From positions 310,001 through 374,000 of the forward strand of contig CAWZYM010000266.1 of NCBI GenBank assembly GCA_963966185.1: 64,000 bases of DNA, read 5' to 3'. Each line of letters opens with the position of its first letter. The stretch's first letter is position 1. The stretch is from Rhabditoides inermis. Lineage: Eukaryota; Nematoda; Chromadorea; Rhabditida; Rhabditidae. The notes beneath the pieces were generated by a model. That model was not told where the DNA came from. It saw only the letters and a list, made by a program, of their open reading frames with translations, and searched no databases. The translations under genes and the position numbers were made by a program. Positions 35,950 to 47,903 of this stretch are shown here, piece after piece.

Positions 35950-38900
35950 TCACTCGTCATCCGCACGCGTTGTGCTCCACTCGGCGTCGCGAGCAGCTTC
36001 CCACGCCAGCGTTACCTGAAAGACCACACATACCCGATTGGACAAAGGACATGTTTCGAAAACCACTACGCTCTCGCTCAGTCTCCCACTCGCTCTATCC
36101 AGTCTCTCCTCCTCCTCCTCCTCCTCCTCCTCCTCCTCCTCCTCTTCCTCCTTCTACTCACATTCTTTCCGGCCGCCTTGTCTCCCAGTCTCCGTCTCGC
36201 CAACTTGCCGCTCTTCTGCCGCAGTCGACGATAATCGCGTCGAAGTGTGACGTACTGCTTGCTGAAAGTGGAGATGAATCATTTGCTTCGTTCATTCCGA
36301 AAAAAAATTATTATTCTAACAAAAACATGCTTTCGCTCGCACGTCACCAGACTGTTTTTGTACGCAAACAAATTTGTGAAAAAAGTATTTATGTTCAAAA
36401 TTAGTTCGCAGGTGCACTTCGCAGATGAAATCTCACTTCCTTTCTCACTTCGTTTTTCGAGTCACTCCGAAAAACAGATGTCTCAAATTCGTAACTTTTA
36501 ACAAACTTGACACTAGAAATAGAAATGCTACACTCATTACCATCATCCATGTCACCGTACGAGACTAATCTGCATCTGCACATGTGTTACTTGTATCATT
36601 CGTATACGACACAATTACTTACAATGCAAATGTGAAAACTCACCTGGTCTGACTCTCTCAAACCGCTTCTACATCACTATACACTTTACACACGTCAACG
36701 CCTTGAAAACAGCAAACAGCAATTCCTAGAAGCACCCGACTCACAATGGATAGACCTGAAGTCCGGCAAAGTACTTGTCGAGCGAGCCGTCGAACACACC
36801 GTCCAGCTTGGCGCGCTTGCGCGATTTTCTGAAAATGAGCAAGTCATCATCATGAGTGAACGGCAAAGTCGAACCGTTTCCTGGGAGTGCGTCTGTCCTT
36901 CTTGTAGAGGAGTTGGTCGTCGGTGATCTGGTCCGCCAGCTCCTTGAGGCCAGTGTCGCCGTTGTGCGCGCGCTCCGCCCCGTCCAGCTCCATCTCCTCA
37001 ATCTCCTCCCGGCTGCGGCTCAGCTGCTGCGCCATCAACTGCTCCACCAGAGTGCGCTTGCTGAAAACAGACAATAATGGACATGCACTTCTACATCAGT
37101 GAGAGAGAGAGAGAATATAGAGCGTGCACAATTCCATTTCTCTTTTCGAGTTCCGATCTCCTTCTGCACACTCACTACTACGTCATCGCGGGCTTGTACT
37201 TGCATAATATGTTGATGCACAGAATACATATAAGGTACTTGTCTCTAGGTCTTCAGAGTGAGTTCCGTTGCGTTAAAGTACGAACTTAAAACTTTAACCA
37301 CTACGACAAAATGTATTAGGCATTAAAGGATGTATCCGGACAATGTATTATTCCCTGATCTTCAGGATGGGGTCGCTTTCGTTCTCTTCAATGAAGACGA
37401 GTTTTGAAGTACTGTTTGCGCAGAAAAATTGGTAAAAATACAAATATTTTTTCCACGTTTATACAATTTTTAAAGAAGGTTTTATTGAAGAGAATAAAAG
37501 CGACCCCAATTTGAAGATCAGGCAAGATTACATTGTCCGGATAAATCCTTTAAATATGAACACGTAGTTGAAGAATATCAAAAAAGGATATTATCGTTGT
37601 TTCTCTGTTCTCTGCAGTGCACGTCAGTCCAATGCTAGTCTTCTTTTCGCTAAAAGACACATGTCGTTCTGTGTGCATCATACCATACCGTATCATCTTG
37701 TCCTTCTTGATGATCTTCCTGATCCTCTTTTCAATCTTCCTATAGTCTTCGCCTGGAGGATAGTTTCTGCTATTGCCAGCCGGGGTCAGTTGGCGAAACT
37801 CAGTTGCGAGCGAGAGAGGTCAGACAGCGCGAGCAAATGGTCGAGTGTCGAGTGTCGCGCGGCCTCTTTGATTCGCATGCCGGCTTCTTTGATCGATATT
37901 ATCGTTTGAAAGCGCGCGCTTGGGTCTCCTCACGACTAGAAGGTAGATCGAATGCGACTAGAGGGTAGATCGATTTACTACCGTAATCTGGCAAACTATC
38001 TCCCAGAATAATATTATACAGTACCTGTATAATCTTCTCCTTCTCCGTACCCTATCGTATAATCTCCTCCTTCTCCCTACCGTATCACTACCACCTTCTC
38101 CCTACCGTATCACTATCACCTTCTCCTTCCTCCTATCGTATCGGTTTCAACTTCTCATTCTTCCTACCGTATCATCCCCCTTCTTCATACCGTATAATCT
38201 CCTTCTCCTTCTCACCGTATCATCTTCTCCTTCTTGATGAGTATCTTCCTGATCCTCTTCTGCCGCAGCGCCTGCCTCCTCTCCGCCGGCGTCGCGCGCT
38301 TCCACAGCTTGATGCGCGACGACTTGCGCGAGCTGCACGACCACGCCTCAAAGTGCATTTGTACTTTTTTATTCTTTGAGACAAATATTACAATAAAAAG
38401 GCCGCTGCTGAACACTCAAACATCCGCGGATACACAACGCACCTCGACCATCTTGTCGACTGCATCGCTGGCGGTGAACTGTACGAATGCGAAGCTCCTC
38501 GGGCGGGGCTTGCGCAAGCCGGGCGGGCCGGGCGGAGCCGGGCCGCGCGGCACACGCGCCTCCACCACCGTGCCGAACTTGCCGCACATGCGGCGGATTG
38601 TCGACGCGGAGGCGGTGGCAGGCAGGTTGTCCTGAGTAACATGTTTGTTGTTAACCAGCCTGATTGTCGCACAAGCTTTATAGATCTATGAAAATTTTCG
38701 ACTCACCAGGTATACGGTACACGCCTCGACGTCCCAGCTCGCTTGCGGATACCTGAAGCGCACCGTTACATGATCTTACGTGTTCTAGTTCGGCATTGTT
38801 TTTGAAACGTTTCGAACGACTCACTTGAGCATGAGCTTGCCTGCGTCGTCTTCGATGGTGAACACGTCGGAGAGGTGGGCGATGGCGATGACGGCGGCGG

Positions 38901-39386
38901 GCGAGAGGTCCGAGAAGTGCGACTGCGACACGCCCAGCTGCGAGACCACCAGCGAGACCGGCGCTTCTATACCAAGATTGCATTTGAGACATTGAAACAT
39001 AATCACACAAAAAAACTGACGTGGCACGCCGTCATCGTCGAGTGAGGAGAAAAGGTGGGCGATGGGGCAGGGGTTGGAGCGGAGCGCACGATCGATCTAA
39101 GTACGACATATGAATTTGGCTAGGGTACTATCAAGGAATGGATCAAAACAACCACGTGAACACGCACCTGTTCGCAGCAGTACTTGCGGAAGCCGGTGGT
39201 GCGCTGGCGCTTGCGTCGCCGCTTCTGTGACGGGTCGTGGTTGTCGTTGCTTGACGAAGACGGGTTGGTAGACGCGCAGTTGGCTGGCCGCTTTCGCAAC
39301 ACCCCACTCTCCACGCCGAGTCGACTTGTGTTCGCCAGGCGGCGTCCGTCCTTCGTGCTGTTCAGCACGTCAAGATCGGACTCCAT
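35950..39386 (-). CDS. LARP7-like La-module RNA-binding protein
   Basis: Nuclear RNA-binding protein of the La/LARP7 family, which bind the 3' U-tails of Pol III transcripts such as 7SK and U6 snRNA. Ten exons (minus) join in frame to 412 residues: 39386-39168, 39096-39021, 38966-38825, 38752-38707, 38631-38443, 38346-38216, 37060-36875, 36828-36745, 36261-36162, 36015-35950. Order: basic N-terminus (QKRRRKRQR), La motif (about 65-148, from YCCEQIDRALRSNP to FTIEDDAGKLMLK), RRM1 (about 155-225, RNP2 CTVYLDNLP, RNP1 RSFAFVQF), basic linker (RIRKILIKKEK), acidic helix EEIEEMELDG, and a segment YVTLRRDYRRLRQK resembling the conserved SEWxxLKxEYLxLQK block of LARP7. The C-terminal xRRM typical of LARP7 is absent. 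An extra in-frame exon may be included (see 37689-37739). Assignment between LARP7 and genuine La rests mainly on the EYL-like block. Confidence 0.75.
37323..37553. repeat. Inverted-repeat element in LARP7-like intron
   Basis: Left arm 37323-37393 (TTAAAGGATGTATCCGGACA ... CTGATCTTCA ... GGGGTCGCTTTCGTTCTCTT) and right arm 37484-37553 are inverted copies with a few mismatches; about 90 bp of AT-rich loop between. MITE-like. Confidence 0.8.
37689..37739 (-). CDS. Duplicated, in-frame exon of LARP7-like gene
   Basis: On the minus strand, TATAG acceptor, then 51 nt (17 codons), then GTATGG donor. It translates as KIEKRIRKIIKKDKMIR after the split Arg codon and copies the end of exon 38346-38216 (KRIRKILIKKEKMIR). 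Entry and exit phase equal those of the neighbouring exons, so it can be included or skipped without a frameshift. The copied part is only the 3' half of the parent exon. Confidence 0.55.
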
Positions 39387-39857
39387 AATGGGAAAAAAGT
39401 TCTGAAAGAAAATAACAAGTGGTAACAAGAGAAAACACAACGAAATTAACAAACAAACACACTCCAAGCCTCAAATCAAATCAAAGTGCAGAAAAAATAT
39501 GGATTTTCAAACCAGTGAAAATGTACATGATAAAACTGGACGATTCCAAACGACAAATACGAGACGGAAAAATGCGCATAGTGTGCAGAGTTAACGCAGA
39601 ACGCCACGCCTACTTCGTTATTTTTTTATATTTCATTTGACTTCTACAAACTATACATTTCTTTTAATTATGTAAATGAGTTTGAGTGTTTTGTTCATAA
39701 ACTGCGCACATGTACCGAGTTCTTTCGTTTGTATTCACTGCATTTGAAAACGCTACAGACCTACAGATGTTCGAAAATGATCAGAAATCCACAAGAAAGG
39801 TTTTGCATCATGGAATATGTCCTATAATGTTTTGTATTATTAATTGTGTCTCAGATC
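39387..39857. promoter_or_regulatory. Shared bidirectional promoter of LARP7-like and RPC4 genes
   Basis: 471 bp separate the two divergent start codons. Each start is preceded by plausible acceptors (TTTCAG upstream of the LARP7-like ATG at about 39405; GTCTCAG just before the RPC4 ATG), consistent with trans-splicing. No clear TATA box. Confidence 0.6.
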
Positions 39858-41969
39858 ATGACCGGTCGTGGTCGCGGTCGGGCGGCTGCGCCGGCGATGA
39901 AGGTGCCAAACCTGGCGCTCGCTGGAAAGCGAGAAGACAAGAAGGAGGCGTCATCAGGCGGACGCGGCGGCAAGAGTCCGTGAGTATATCTACACATTGT
40001 ATCGTTATGTAGACCATATTTCAGTCGTGGAGCTCGTGGCGGTCGTGGTGGTCGCGGACGCGGCGGAGGCGGCAGGGGAGGCGGAGGTGGAGGGCGCGAG
40101 AAGCTCGCCCTCATCGAGTCGCAGGGTATCTTCTCCGCCGGTCTATCCGGTGGCGACACCAAGAAGTCTGGCGGCGGCGACAAGGACGATGTGCCCGGTA
40201 TGTATGATTGCATTTATATTTCCTACATCACTGTCGATTCGGTTGGTCGTTGGTGTGACACAGTCACGCTGGTTTTTGCAGTGTTCACTGTGAGTCGCGG
40301 CGGAAAGCGCACGTCGCGTGACGGCGAGAATGGCGAGGAGACTGCGGCGGACAGCGGGCCGGGCTTCGCTGGCTGGGACGAGCTGTGGCAGAGCGACGAG
40401 GAGGGAGAGGCTGCCGAGCTCGCCGACCTGCTCAAAGAAGGCGTACGTATTCAATATGTTTTTCTTGCGCATCAGCTATATAGTTTTTTTTACACATTTT
40501 ACACATACGTATTTCAGTTCATCTCTGATCTGAAGCGCGGCTCTCGCCTGCCGCAGGTGCTGCCGCGACAGGACGAGCCGCAGTTTGTGCAGCTGATGCA
40601 CAAGACGGTCAAGGACGAGCTGTTCAGCGACGAGGAGGAGGAGACGAAGCAGGAGCAGCAGGGCGAGGACAACAAGCTGTGAGTCTTTTGAAGTCGTGTT
40701 GTTAAACACGAGTCACGAGTGTTGCGCAGGGCGGCGTTGAACCTTGCGGTTAACTTGCCGGATGAGTCGCCGACTGCCGTACATTCGCGTCGCGCCGCCA
40801 AACTCATCGAGCGCATCGTCAACTGTGGGTGTTTGTGACGTGTTTTACTTTTTATGGACCACGGTAGAAAAAAAACAGTGCGCAACAAATCGTTCATGTG
40901 CACTTTGTGAAACGTATTGATAAAGTACATACGCAATACGCATGCATGTTCAGCGGAGTCGTCGGAGCTGCTGTTCATTCAGCTGCCGAGTGTGCTGGCG
41001 ACTCTGGCCGCGCAGGCCACCGACGACGGAGACGAGGCTATGGAGGTGCAGGTAGGTTTTTGATTAGTTTTTTTTTCAAGTTTGTGTTTGTTTGTTTTTA
41101 TTTTTGGAATCATATTGCATTATTGCAAACATGTTTCAGGAATCCGCTCCGGCCTCTGCTTCTTCCGCTCCGGCAGAGGGTGTGTCTGCTGCTGCGCCGA
41201 AGAAGGTGGAGGTGCCGCGGGGGCGTTGCGTGGGCAAGCTGCGCGTGACGCGGAGAGGGCGGGTGCTGCTCGAGGTGGGCGGGCACAAGATGGACGTCAC
41301 ACAGGCCACCACCGGAGGACAGCAGGAGGTGAGCGAGGTGCACTGTCTACGCAGTTTTTGGCGGTATGCCTGTATGTCGTCTATTCGCATTGTCTGTTGT
41401 GGAGTTGTGGCGGCTTTGATGTAATGGCTCTGAACGAGTTGTTGTTGTCGTTTTAGTAGTGTGTAATGATGTTACTCTGTGTGTTTGCAGAGTGCTGTTC
41501 TGGTGGAGACGGGGGCGGACGTGGACCCGTCGGCGATGGGCGGCGGCATGTTTGGCGGCGCGGCCCGACTCGACGCCGGCATCAACGCAGTCTACCACCT
41601 CGGTCAGTCATCGACTATTGTCTTTCTATTCTCTACTCAATTATGTTTTGTCTCTTTTTTGCCTGATTTCCGTGAATGGTATGCTATATTTCCATGTATG
41701 ACTAGTGTTTCAGGTCAGTTGCGGCACCATCTCACAGCGTCGCTCGAGTGGAGTGGAGTGTGCTCTGAACGACAGCCCACCCGCGCCGATGTATCTCCAG
41801 AACGCAAACCAGAAAAGGTGCGTTGGATGTTGGAGTAGTTATGAATGGTGGTTTACTGATTAGCTTATCATTGCAGGAGCGCGCCGATGAACAGAAGAAG
41901 CTGCGGAACGAGTTGGAAAAGTTGGCGAAGGACGTGTCATGGACGCGCGACTTTGCTCCACAAGTGTGA
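39858..41969 (+). CDS. DNA-directed RNA polymerase III subunit RPC4 (POLR3D)
   Basis: Nuclear Pol III subunit that pairs with RPC5 (the TFIIF-like heterodimer) and helps initiation, termination and reinitiation on tRNA and 5S genes. Ten exons join in frame to 435 residues: 39858-39979, 40025-40197, 40282-40442, 40518-40678, 40730-40824, 40954-41051, 41140-41328, 41491-41602, 41714-41817, 41877-41969. N-terminus is an RGG-rich basic region (RGARGGRGGRGRGG), followed by an acidic middle (FSDEEEETKQEQQGED), then the conserved C-terminal domain: LLFIQLPSVL, GRCVGKLRVTRRGRVLLEVGG with HKMDVTQA, and VYHLGQLRHHLTASL. This order matches the RPC4 family, which binds through the C-terminal beta domain. 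Exon GC is far higher than intron GC. Confidence 0.9.
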
Positions 41970-42290
41970 AGAGGAGAAGGAGGAGGAGGAGGAGAGTTGG
42001 TAGTTATTGTGCGTGAGTGAGATTGCGTGATTGATTGTTGACTGAGCGGATGACTCCGCGATGAAGACGGGTGCATTGTTAGGAGAGCGTAGACCCTTCC
42101 CCCGCCGCAATCGCTCACTGCCGTCCTTGCTGTAGATATACGGTATACGGTGTCGTGTATGGAGCACGTATAGTTGTTGATTTTTTTATTACCATGATCT
42201 AAGCCTTTGTTGTTAAGTGTTGTTAAGTGTTTTGAAGAGGTTTACATATTTTCTTTTTGTTTTTTTTCCATTTGCCCTTACATTTGATAG

Positions 42291-42296
42291 AATAAA
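42291..42296 (+). terminator. Poly(A) signal AATAAA of RPC4
   Basis: 322 nt after the RPC4 stop. The converging Gly/Met-rich peptide gene has its own signal (TTTATT on the plus strand, 42334-42339), so the two transcripts end within about 45 bp of each other. Confidence 0.65.
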
Positions 42297-42400
42297 GAAA
42301 TGCTTATGAGTCGAGATCGAGAGTATTCAGATCTTTATTTGGATCCACGTGGAGCAATCGATAGTATCGTTTCATATGTGCAGAGATCGGGAGTGGAGGC

Positions 42401-42875
42401 TTAGCCGTGGTGGACGACGACGGTCTTCTTGATGACGGTCGGTCCGCGTCCCATCATGCCTCCGCGGCCCATCATGCCTCCACGTCCCATAGGTCCCATG
42501 CCCATCGGTCCGCGGCCCATGCCCATGCCTCCCATGCCCATTCCCATTCCGCGACCGAACTGACGCACGACGCGCTTGTGCGGCTCTCCCTCGGCGCTGA
42601 AACAGGAGAGTGAGGTGGAGTGAGTGATACTAGCTGTGGTACTAGAAAAAGACACATCAAGCTACTCTAGGTTATAAGATACTGTACGCTCGACAGTGTT
42701 GTGAGGTGGTCAGAAGTCAGAATACTGTACGATCGAAGTGCTGTGAGGTGGTCAGAGAGTATCGTGATGTGAGACTACTGTACTTTGAGAAGTATACGGT
42801 ACTAGATACAGTAGTTACTCACAAGACGCAGGCGAAGAGGGCGAGAACAGCGACGAGGCAAGCGATGAACTGCAT
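42401..42875 (-). CDS. Secreted Gly/Met-rich peptide precursor
   Basis: Two exons, 42875-42823 and 42596-42401, give 82 residues. Signal peptide MQFIACLVAVLALFACV, then AEGEPHKR with a dibasic site, then VVRQFGRGMGMGMGGMGMG and repeated GRGGMMGRG/GMGPMGRG units, ending IKKTVVVHHG. Composition resembles nematode Gly-rich neuropeptide-like and cuticle/antimicrobial peptides, but I recognise no exact family. A TATAT motif at about 42914 lies 40 bp upstream of the start. Expressed probably from epidermis or gland; that is a guess. Confidence 0.75.
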
Positions 42876-42949
42876 GATTGGACAGACGATGTGGAGACGG
42901 GCAGAAGAGGGGCTTATATACGGGCAGAGGACACACAGGTCACAATGGA

Positions 42950-42987
<38 letters not shown>

Positions 42988-43081
42988 GGTGCAATGGCTA
43001 TCTCTTCGTTAAACTACACATACAGGTGGACGCATGGTGAGAGCGGGGTATCAAAGATCGAGATGAGAGAAAGAGAACAAA

Positions 43082-43113
<32 letters not shown>

Positions 43114-43118
43114 GGAGA

Positions 43119-43153
<35 letters not shown>

Positions 43154-43858
43154 TCGTGGCGCGGCGGGAGACGCAGCTATATTTATCGCGTCTTTTGTGA
43201 CCTTTTTTGGCGCTATGATGCAAGGTCGAGCTGGTCGAAATGGTGAGTCGTCAAAAGCCCACGCTGTTTTCTACGTCTCTTCGTGACCCTTCCGCGAGTT
43301 GACCGACTTGCAATCTCTCGCAGTTCGGATTCGCCACAGTGAACTCTGGTGACGGTCGCATGATAGCGCTCATGAGGAACCGGGAATGACATCACCGGAA
43401 ATGACATGTTTGACAAACTCTGAGACTGTCTGTTTAGAGAACTCTGCCACTGTCATCATTACGTGTACATGTCTTGTTAGATTGACGTGGTCACAGTGAG
43501 TCAGTCCGGAAACGTTAAAGGAGTATAAGCGAAACGACATTACGACAATGATTACTACAAAATGAAGAAAGCGTAGTTTCAAACGGTTGCGTCACAACTC
43601 GTATTGTATGAACGCCGAATCAATCCAATTCATTGGCGTCACAACATGTTCCAGATATTGGGGGACTAGCGCCTGTTTCCTGTTCGCCCGAATTGTTTTC
43701 GTCGTCGTCAACCAATCACATTATCACTTTATCACTATCACCAATAATTCGTGAAAACCAATCGGAGCAGTCGTCGCACGGTGCGGTGGCTGGCGGCGTG
43801 GGAGCGTGTGCGCGCGCGGCTCGGAGTCGAGAGGGGATCAGTCAGAGAGAGGAAAGAG
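42876..43858. other. Divergent intergenic region with (TC)n/(GA)n tracts
   Basis: 42952-42984 is (TC)n and 43083-43151 is (GA)n, mutually complementary, so a hairpin is possible. No gene seen at 43160-43858. Confidence 0.45.
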
Positions 43859-43981
43859 ATGCTGGGTCGCGTGCTCGTGCTGCTTGTCTTGGCGCTGGCC
43901 GTGTACTGCTGCTCCAACGGCATACCGCTCGGCGTCGTCGTCACCGTGCTAGCGCAGAAGGTATGCTCCTCGTGGGAGAGG

Positions 43982-44036
<55 letters not shown>

Positions 44037-45002
44037 TTCGTTTATGGTATGGCGGTGCATCTTCTTGAGGTCTTGAGGAGCAGGAAGAGAAGTGGTTGAA
44101 GATCGATGCGTGTATCTATGCGTAACGTAAAAACACGTATCTATGCGTAGTTAGGATGTGGCATGGTGGCAGGCTCGTTTCGACCTTGTTGTGTGAGACA
44201 ATGCACAATGCTTCTTTGTTGTGTATTTGATGACATGGCTATTTTCTTGCTTTTCTTCTTTCACGCACTTTTGAAATGAGCGCACATGAATCTGGGTTCG
44301 AGTGAGTGAGTGAGAGAAAGAGAGAGAGAGAGAGAAGGAGAAGAAAAAGAGCGAGATGTGAAATAGAGACGTGAACTATCACATTTTTGTCACGCATTCG
44401 GTCTTCTTCATCGAAATAGAGTATGGTCAGATTCTTCAAAGTACTCTATACTAGTACAGAGGTCAGGCGCGAAGACCAGTTACATCAAAACGAGTGTAAT
44501 AACGAAAGTCGTGCCGGAATCGAGTTTCGATAGTCGAGAGATCAAAGTGATCGCCACGACTGACAGTGTAATGAAATGGTGGCTGTTTTTAGTTCAAACT
44601 ATATACAGTATGCAGTTGGCAAAGCCTGCAACTCTGCAAGAAATAACGCTCTACTAGGCCGCTGTAATTTCACACATTCACAGCTGATAAACATAGTGTG
44701 ATCGAATGATCGAACGACCCTACACCCATTCGTAAGTGTGTGAGTGTATCTTGGTGGAAAATGAGTGAGCCGTCATAATTTCATAATCACGTAATAACCA
44801 AGTAACCATAACTATGTACAATAGTATCATGCATTCCATGTTTTTCATGAAAAACAATAGCATGGTATTCCTACTATACTCTTGTATGTGTATGTATCAA
44901 TGAATCACTCATGTCGACCCGTGCTTGCAGCTCAACGATTTGCTGGTGGCGTTTTTCGCGTGGCTGGCGCCGGCGGTTGCACCCACTCCTGCCACTCCTT
45001 AG
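43859..45002 (+). CDS. Short secreted hydrophobic peptide
   Basis: Two exons, 43859-43960 and 44931-45002, give 57 residues: signal peptide MLGRVLVLLVLALAVYCC, then SNGIPLGVVVTVLAQK, then LNDLLVAFFAWLAPAVAPTP and stop. The 970-nt intron carries (GA)n. AATAAA follows at 45053. No family recognised; the mature part is amphipathic or membrane-active in character, which is inference from composition only. Confidence 0.65.
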
Positions 45003-45114
45003 AACAAGAGAGCTGAGGGGAGGAGGGAGCATGTTTACACATTCCATACTATAATAAATCTGTTCATTTTGCTGTGACGTTGTCTTGAAATTCCGGTGAG
45101 GACGTAGTTCAAGT

Positions 45115-45525
45115 TCAAGTGTTTATCCGGCATCGTTATAGCTGAATATGGCAATCACAATCACAATGATAGGATAGGAAGCATACAGTGGGCCAAGATC
45201 TTATGGGCTAACGCCCGGGGAAAGACAGTTGGGCAGACGAGGTTAGTGGCGGAAGACGATTCTTGATCGATAGTTCTCCGATACTTGATCGATATTCTTT
45301 CCATAGACCATTAGAGTACCATTGTTGATGTGGACAGCTCCGGAGACTCCTTTGCTTTGCACATAGTATCTCCTCGCGCTTGAACTGCTTCCACATGAGC
45401 TACTTCCCGCCGGCTCAATAGTTGTCTTGGGAAGGATTCTTGTCGATGCGCCCGATCATCCGGCGGCGGCGGGGAAAAATGAAGACCCGACCGCACGCCG
45501 TGGGGAAAGAAGAAGAATTGAGGAC
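45115..45525 (+). repeat. Dispersed repeat B, copy 2
   Basis: Same element as 5596-6005; lies directly after the poly(A) site of the small peptide gene. Confidence 0.85.
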
Positions 45526-45958
45526 GTAGTAGTCTTTGATTGAACACTAATTTTTGGAAACTGTGTCGTTCACATAGTAAACACCGTAGTAATCTTTCGC
45601 TGCTCTCGCGTCACCAAATCAGATCGGAATTTGATATGCAGTTTTCGGTTCGAAAGATATAGCCTATACAGTATAGGTCTCTCACAAAACGTTCGAATCC
45701 GACAAACAAAAACGGTTTTTTTAACCAAAAACCCAAGAAACAGCTTTGTGTCCTTTTCGGGCTCAATGGCTTAATCTCAATGGCCCCTCAGTAGATATGA
45801 AGATATGAAGTGATGTCAGCGTGAGATATGAGATTAAACAAGGTAGTGTGGTTGTTCGAAATCGCAAACTGATAACTGATCGACTGATAATAGTGATAAA
45901 GTGATAATACGCGAAAATAAAATAAGAGGATCACGACGCACTCAGTGACCATTACGCC
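45526..45958. other. Upstream region of secreted Cys-rich gene A
   Basis: No gene seen; AT-rich, likely promoter. Confidence 0.4.
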
Positions 45959-45986
45959 ATGCGAAGGATAGTGGCGCTGTTCGGTG

Positions 45987-46026
<40 letters not shown>

Positions 46027-46052
46027 TCCCTCTCTCTCGCTCTCTTTCTCTC

Positions 46053-46116
<64 letters not shown>

Positions 46117-46892
46117 CATCTGATCCCTCCCTTGCAGCTCTGCTGGGCGTCGCCGCGGCTACGTGCCCCGCGTCTGATCTGACGACAGTCCGCCAGTGCT
46201 ATGCCACCTATATGCGAACGTTCGCGGTGGGTGCTGTCGTCGTATTCGTGGCAATGAGATCCACGCAGTTTTGAATCAAATCAAATCAAATCAAATCAAA
46301 TCAAATGCTGCAGAGTTTCGCTCCAGACAACGGAATGTACACTCGCAATCGCATGCTTGCGTTCGGAACACAAAACGGAGTAGCTGGTGACTCACGAAAA
46401 TCCAACTAAACAAGTCTATAATTGAATTTTTCAACACGTTACCAGCGAATCCGCTTTTCCAACTAGGCATATGCAGTGAAGAAGTGGATTTGGAAAAAGG
46501 GACGAAATCTGTCGCTGTCTGCAGGTCTGGGGAACGAGTCAAACAAAAGCAATATTGATCAAGTATTTCACATTCAGTATATTTCGTGAATTATCTATGA
46601 CATGCACCATCAATAGCATGTACGCAACCTCGGTACTACCGAAATCCGTGTTATTGGGACTCGCAGTAAGCGTCGCATTACTGTGTTTTACCGCAGCCTT
46701 GCTGTGATTTACATAATTGTAATGTGCTACTTGGTTCGAGATAAATGATCTGAATTCTGAATTCTGAGTTCTGATTGAGTATTGCAGCTGTCGCTCTCGC
46801 CCTCGCTGCCCGAGTACCAGACGTATGTGGCGGCGCGCGCCGGCCTCATGCACAATGCCGACGACAACCCCGCACAGACTGTCTGCGAGTAC

Positions 46893-46940
<48 letters not shown>

Positions 46941-46995
46941 CTCTCTCTCTCCTTTGCTCTCTCTCTCTCCTTGGCTCTCTCTCTCTCTCTCCTTT

Positions 46996-47043
<48 letters not shown>

Positions 47044-47264
47044 TCTCCCTCTCTCTCTCTCTCTCTCTAGCAGTGTCGTGCAGATCGGGCGCGGCTCTCG
47101 TCTCCTGCCTCTCCTCGCACCCGTGTCTCGGAGTCGACGACTTCTCCCAGCTGGCGCTGTCTCCCACGGAGGCCATCGAGTACTGGGCTGACCTGGCAGC
47201 GACCACGTACGACTGCGGACCCGGCCTGCCCTGTGAGTTGGCAGAGGGGGGGGGGGGTAGAAAA

Positions 47265-47335
<71 letters not shown>

Positions 47336-47903
47336 GAGGAGAGAGAGAGAGAGAGAAAGTGGTGCTCCTACCGCCAGTGCGAGCGCGCACCAATCTCATT
47401 GCGTCGATGAAAGTACCACAAGAATCGCATTATTATGTCGAGTTCATTGAGTGTTCATCCACGAGTACTACTGCATGATGGCGTGCCGGCAGTCGCACAC
47501 CTTCGAGTTCAACGTGTGCAGGGAGGCGATGACGGATAGTATCGCGAGCGGAGGCGATCGGTGCAAGTGAGTGTGCTCTCTCTCTCCCTCTTTCTCTCTC
47601 TCTCTCTTTCTCTCTCCCTCTCTCTCTCACTCAAACCCTCAGGGCGTTCGCCGCGTTCATCGTGTGCGAGGACGCGCAGTTGCTCGACTGCTGCGACAAG
47701 CAAGCCGCGCGCTTCAACTGCAACTCCGAGAGGGCCACGTTTCTAGCCAGTCAGTATTCCACGCTCACTCTCATCCAGTCCATTCATCACATCCCATTCC
47801 ATTCAATTGACTCTCATTACCCATTCCAGTCGACCCCACCTGCACTTCAATCCCGCAGTGCGCTGCCCTGCCCGCACCCGTCTCCCGCGTCAACCGCCAC
47901 TAG
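45959..47903 (+). CDS. Secreted cysteine-rich protein, EYYCM/GGDRC family, paralogue A
   Basis: Seven exons join in frame to 219 residues: 45959-45983, 46138-46226, 46788-46888, 47084-47232, 47452-47566, 47643-47749, 47830-47903. A signal peptide (MRRIVALFALLGVAAAT) is split over the first intron. Cysteine landmarks: VRQCYATYM, LVSCLSSHPCLG, EYWADLAATTYDCGPG, HEYYCMMACRQ, SGGDRCKAFAAFIVCED, LLDCCDKQAARFNC. Three paralogues in this window share exon lengths of 89, 149, 115 and 107 nt. The pattern loosely recalls nematode DUF19/T20D4.11-like secreted proteins, but I cannot confirm that. Almost every intron is filled by (TC)n or (GA)n. Likely extracellular; function unknown. Confidence 0.8.
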
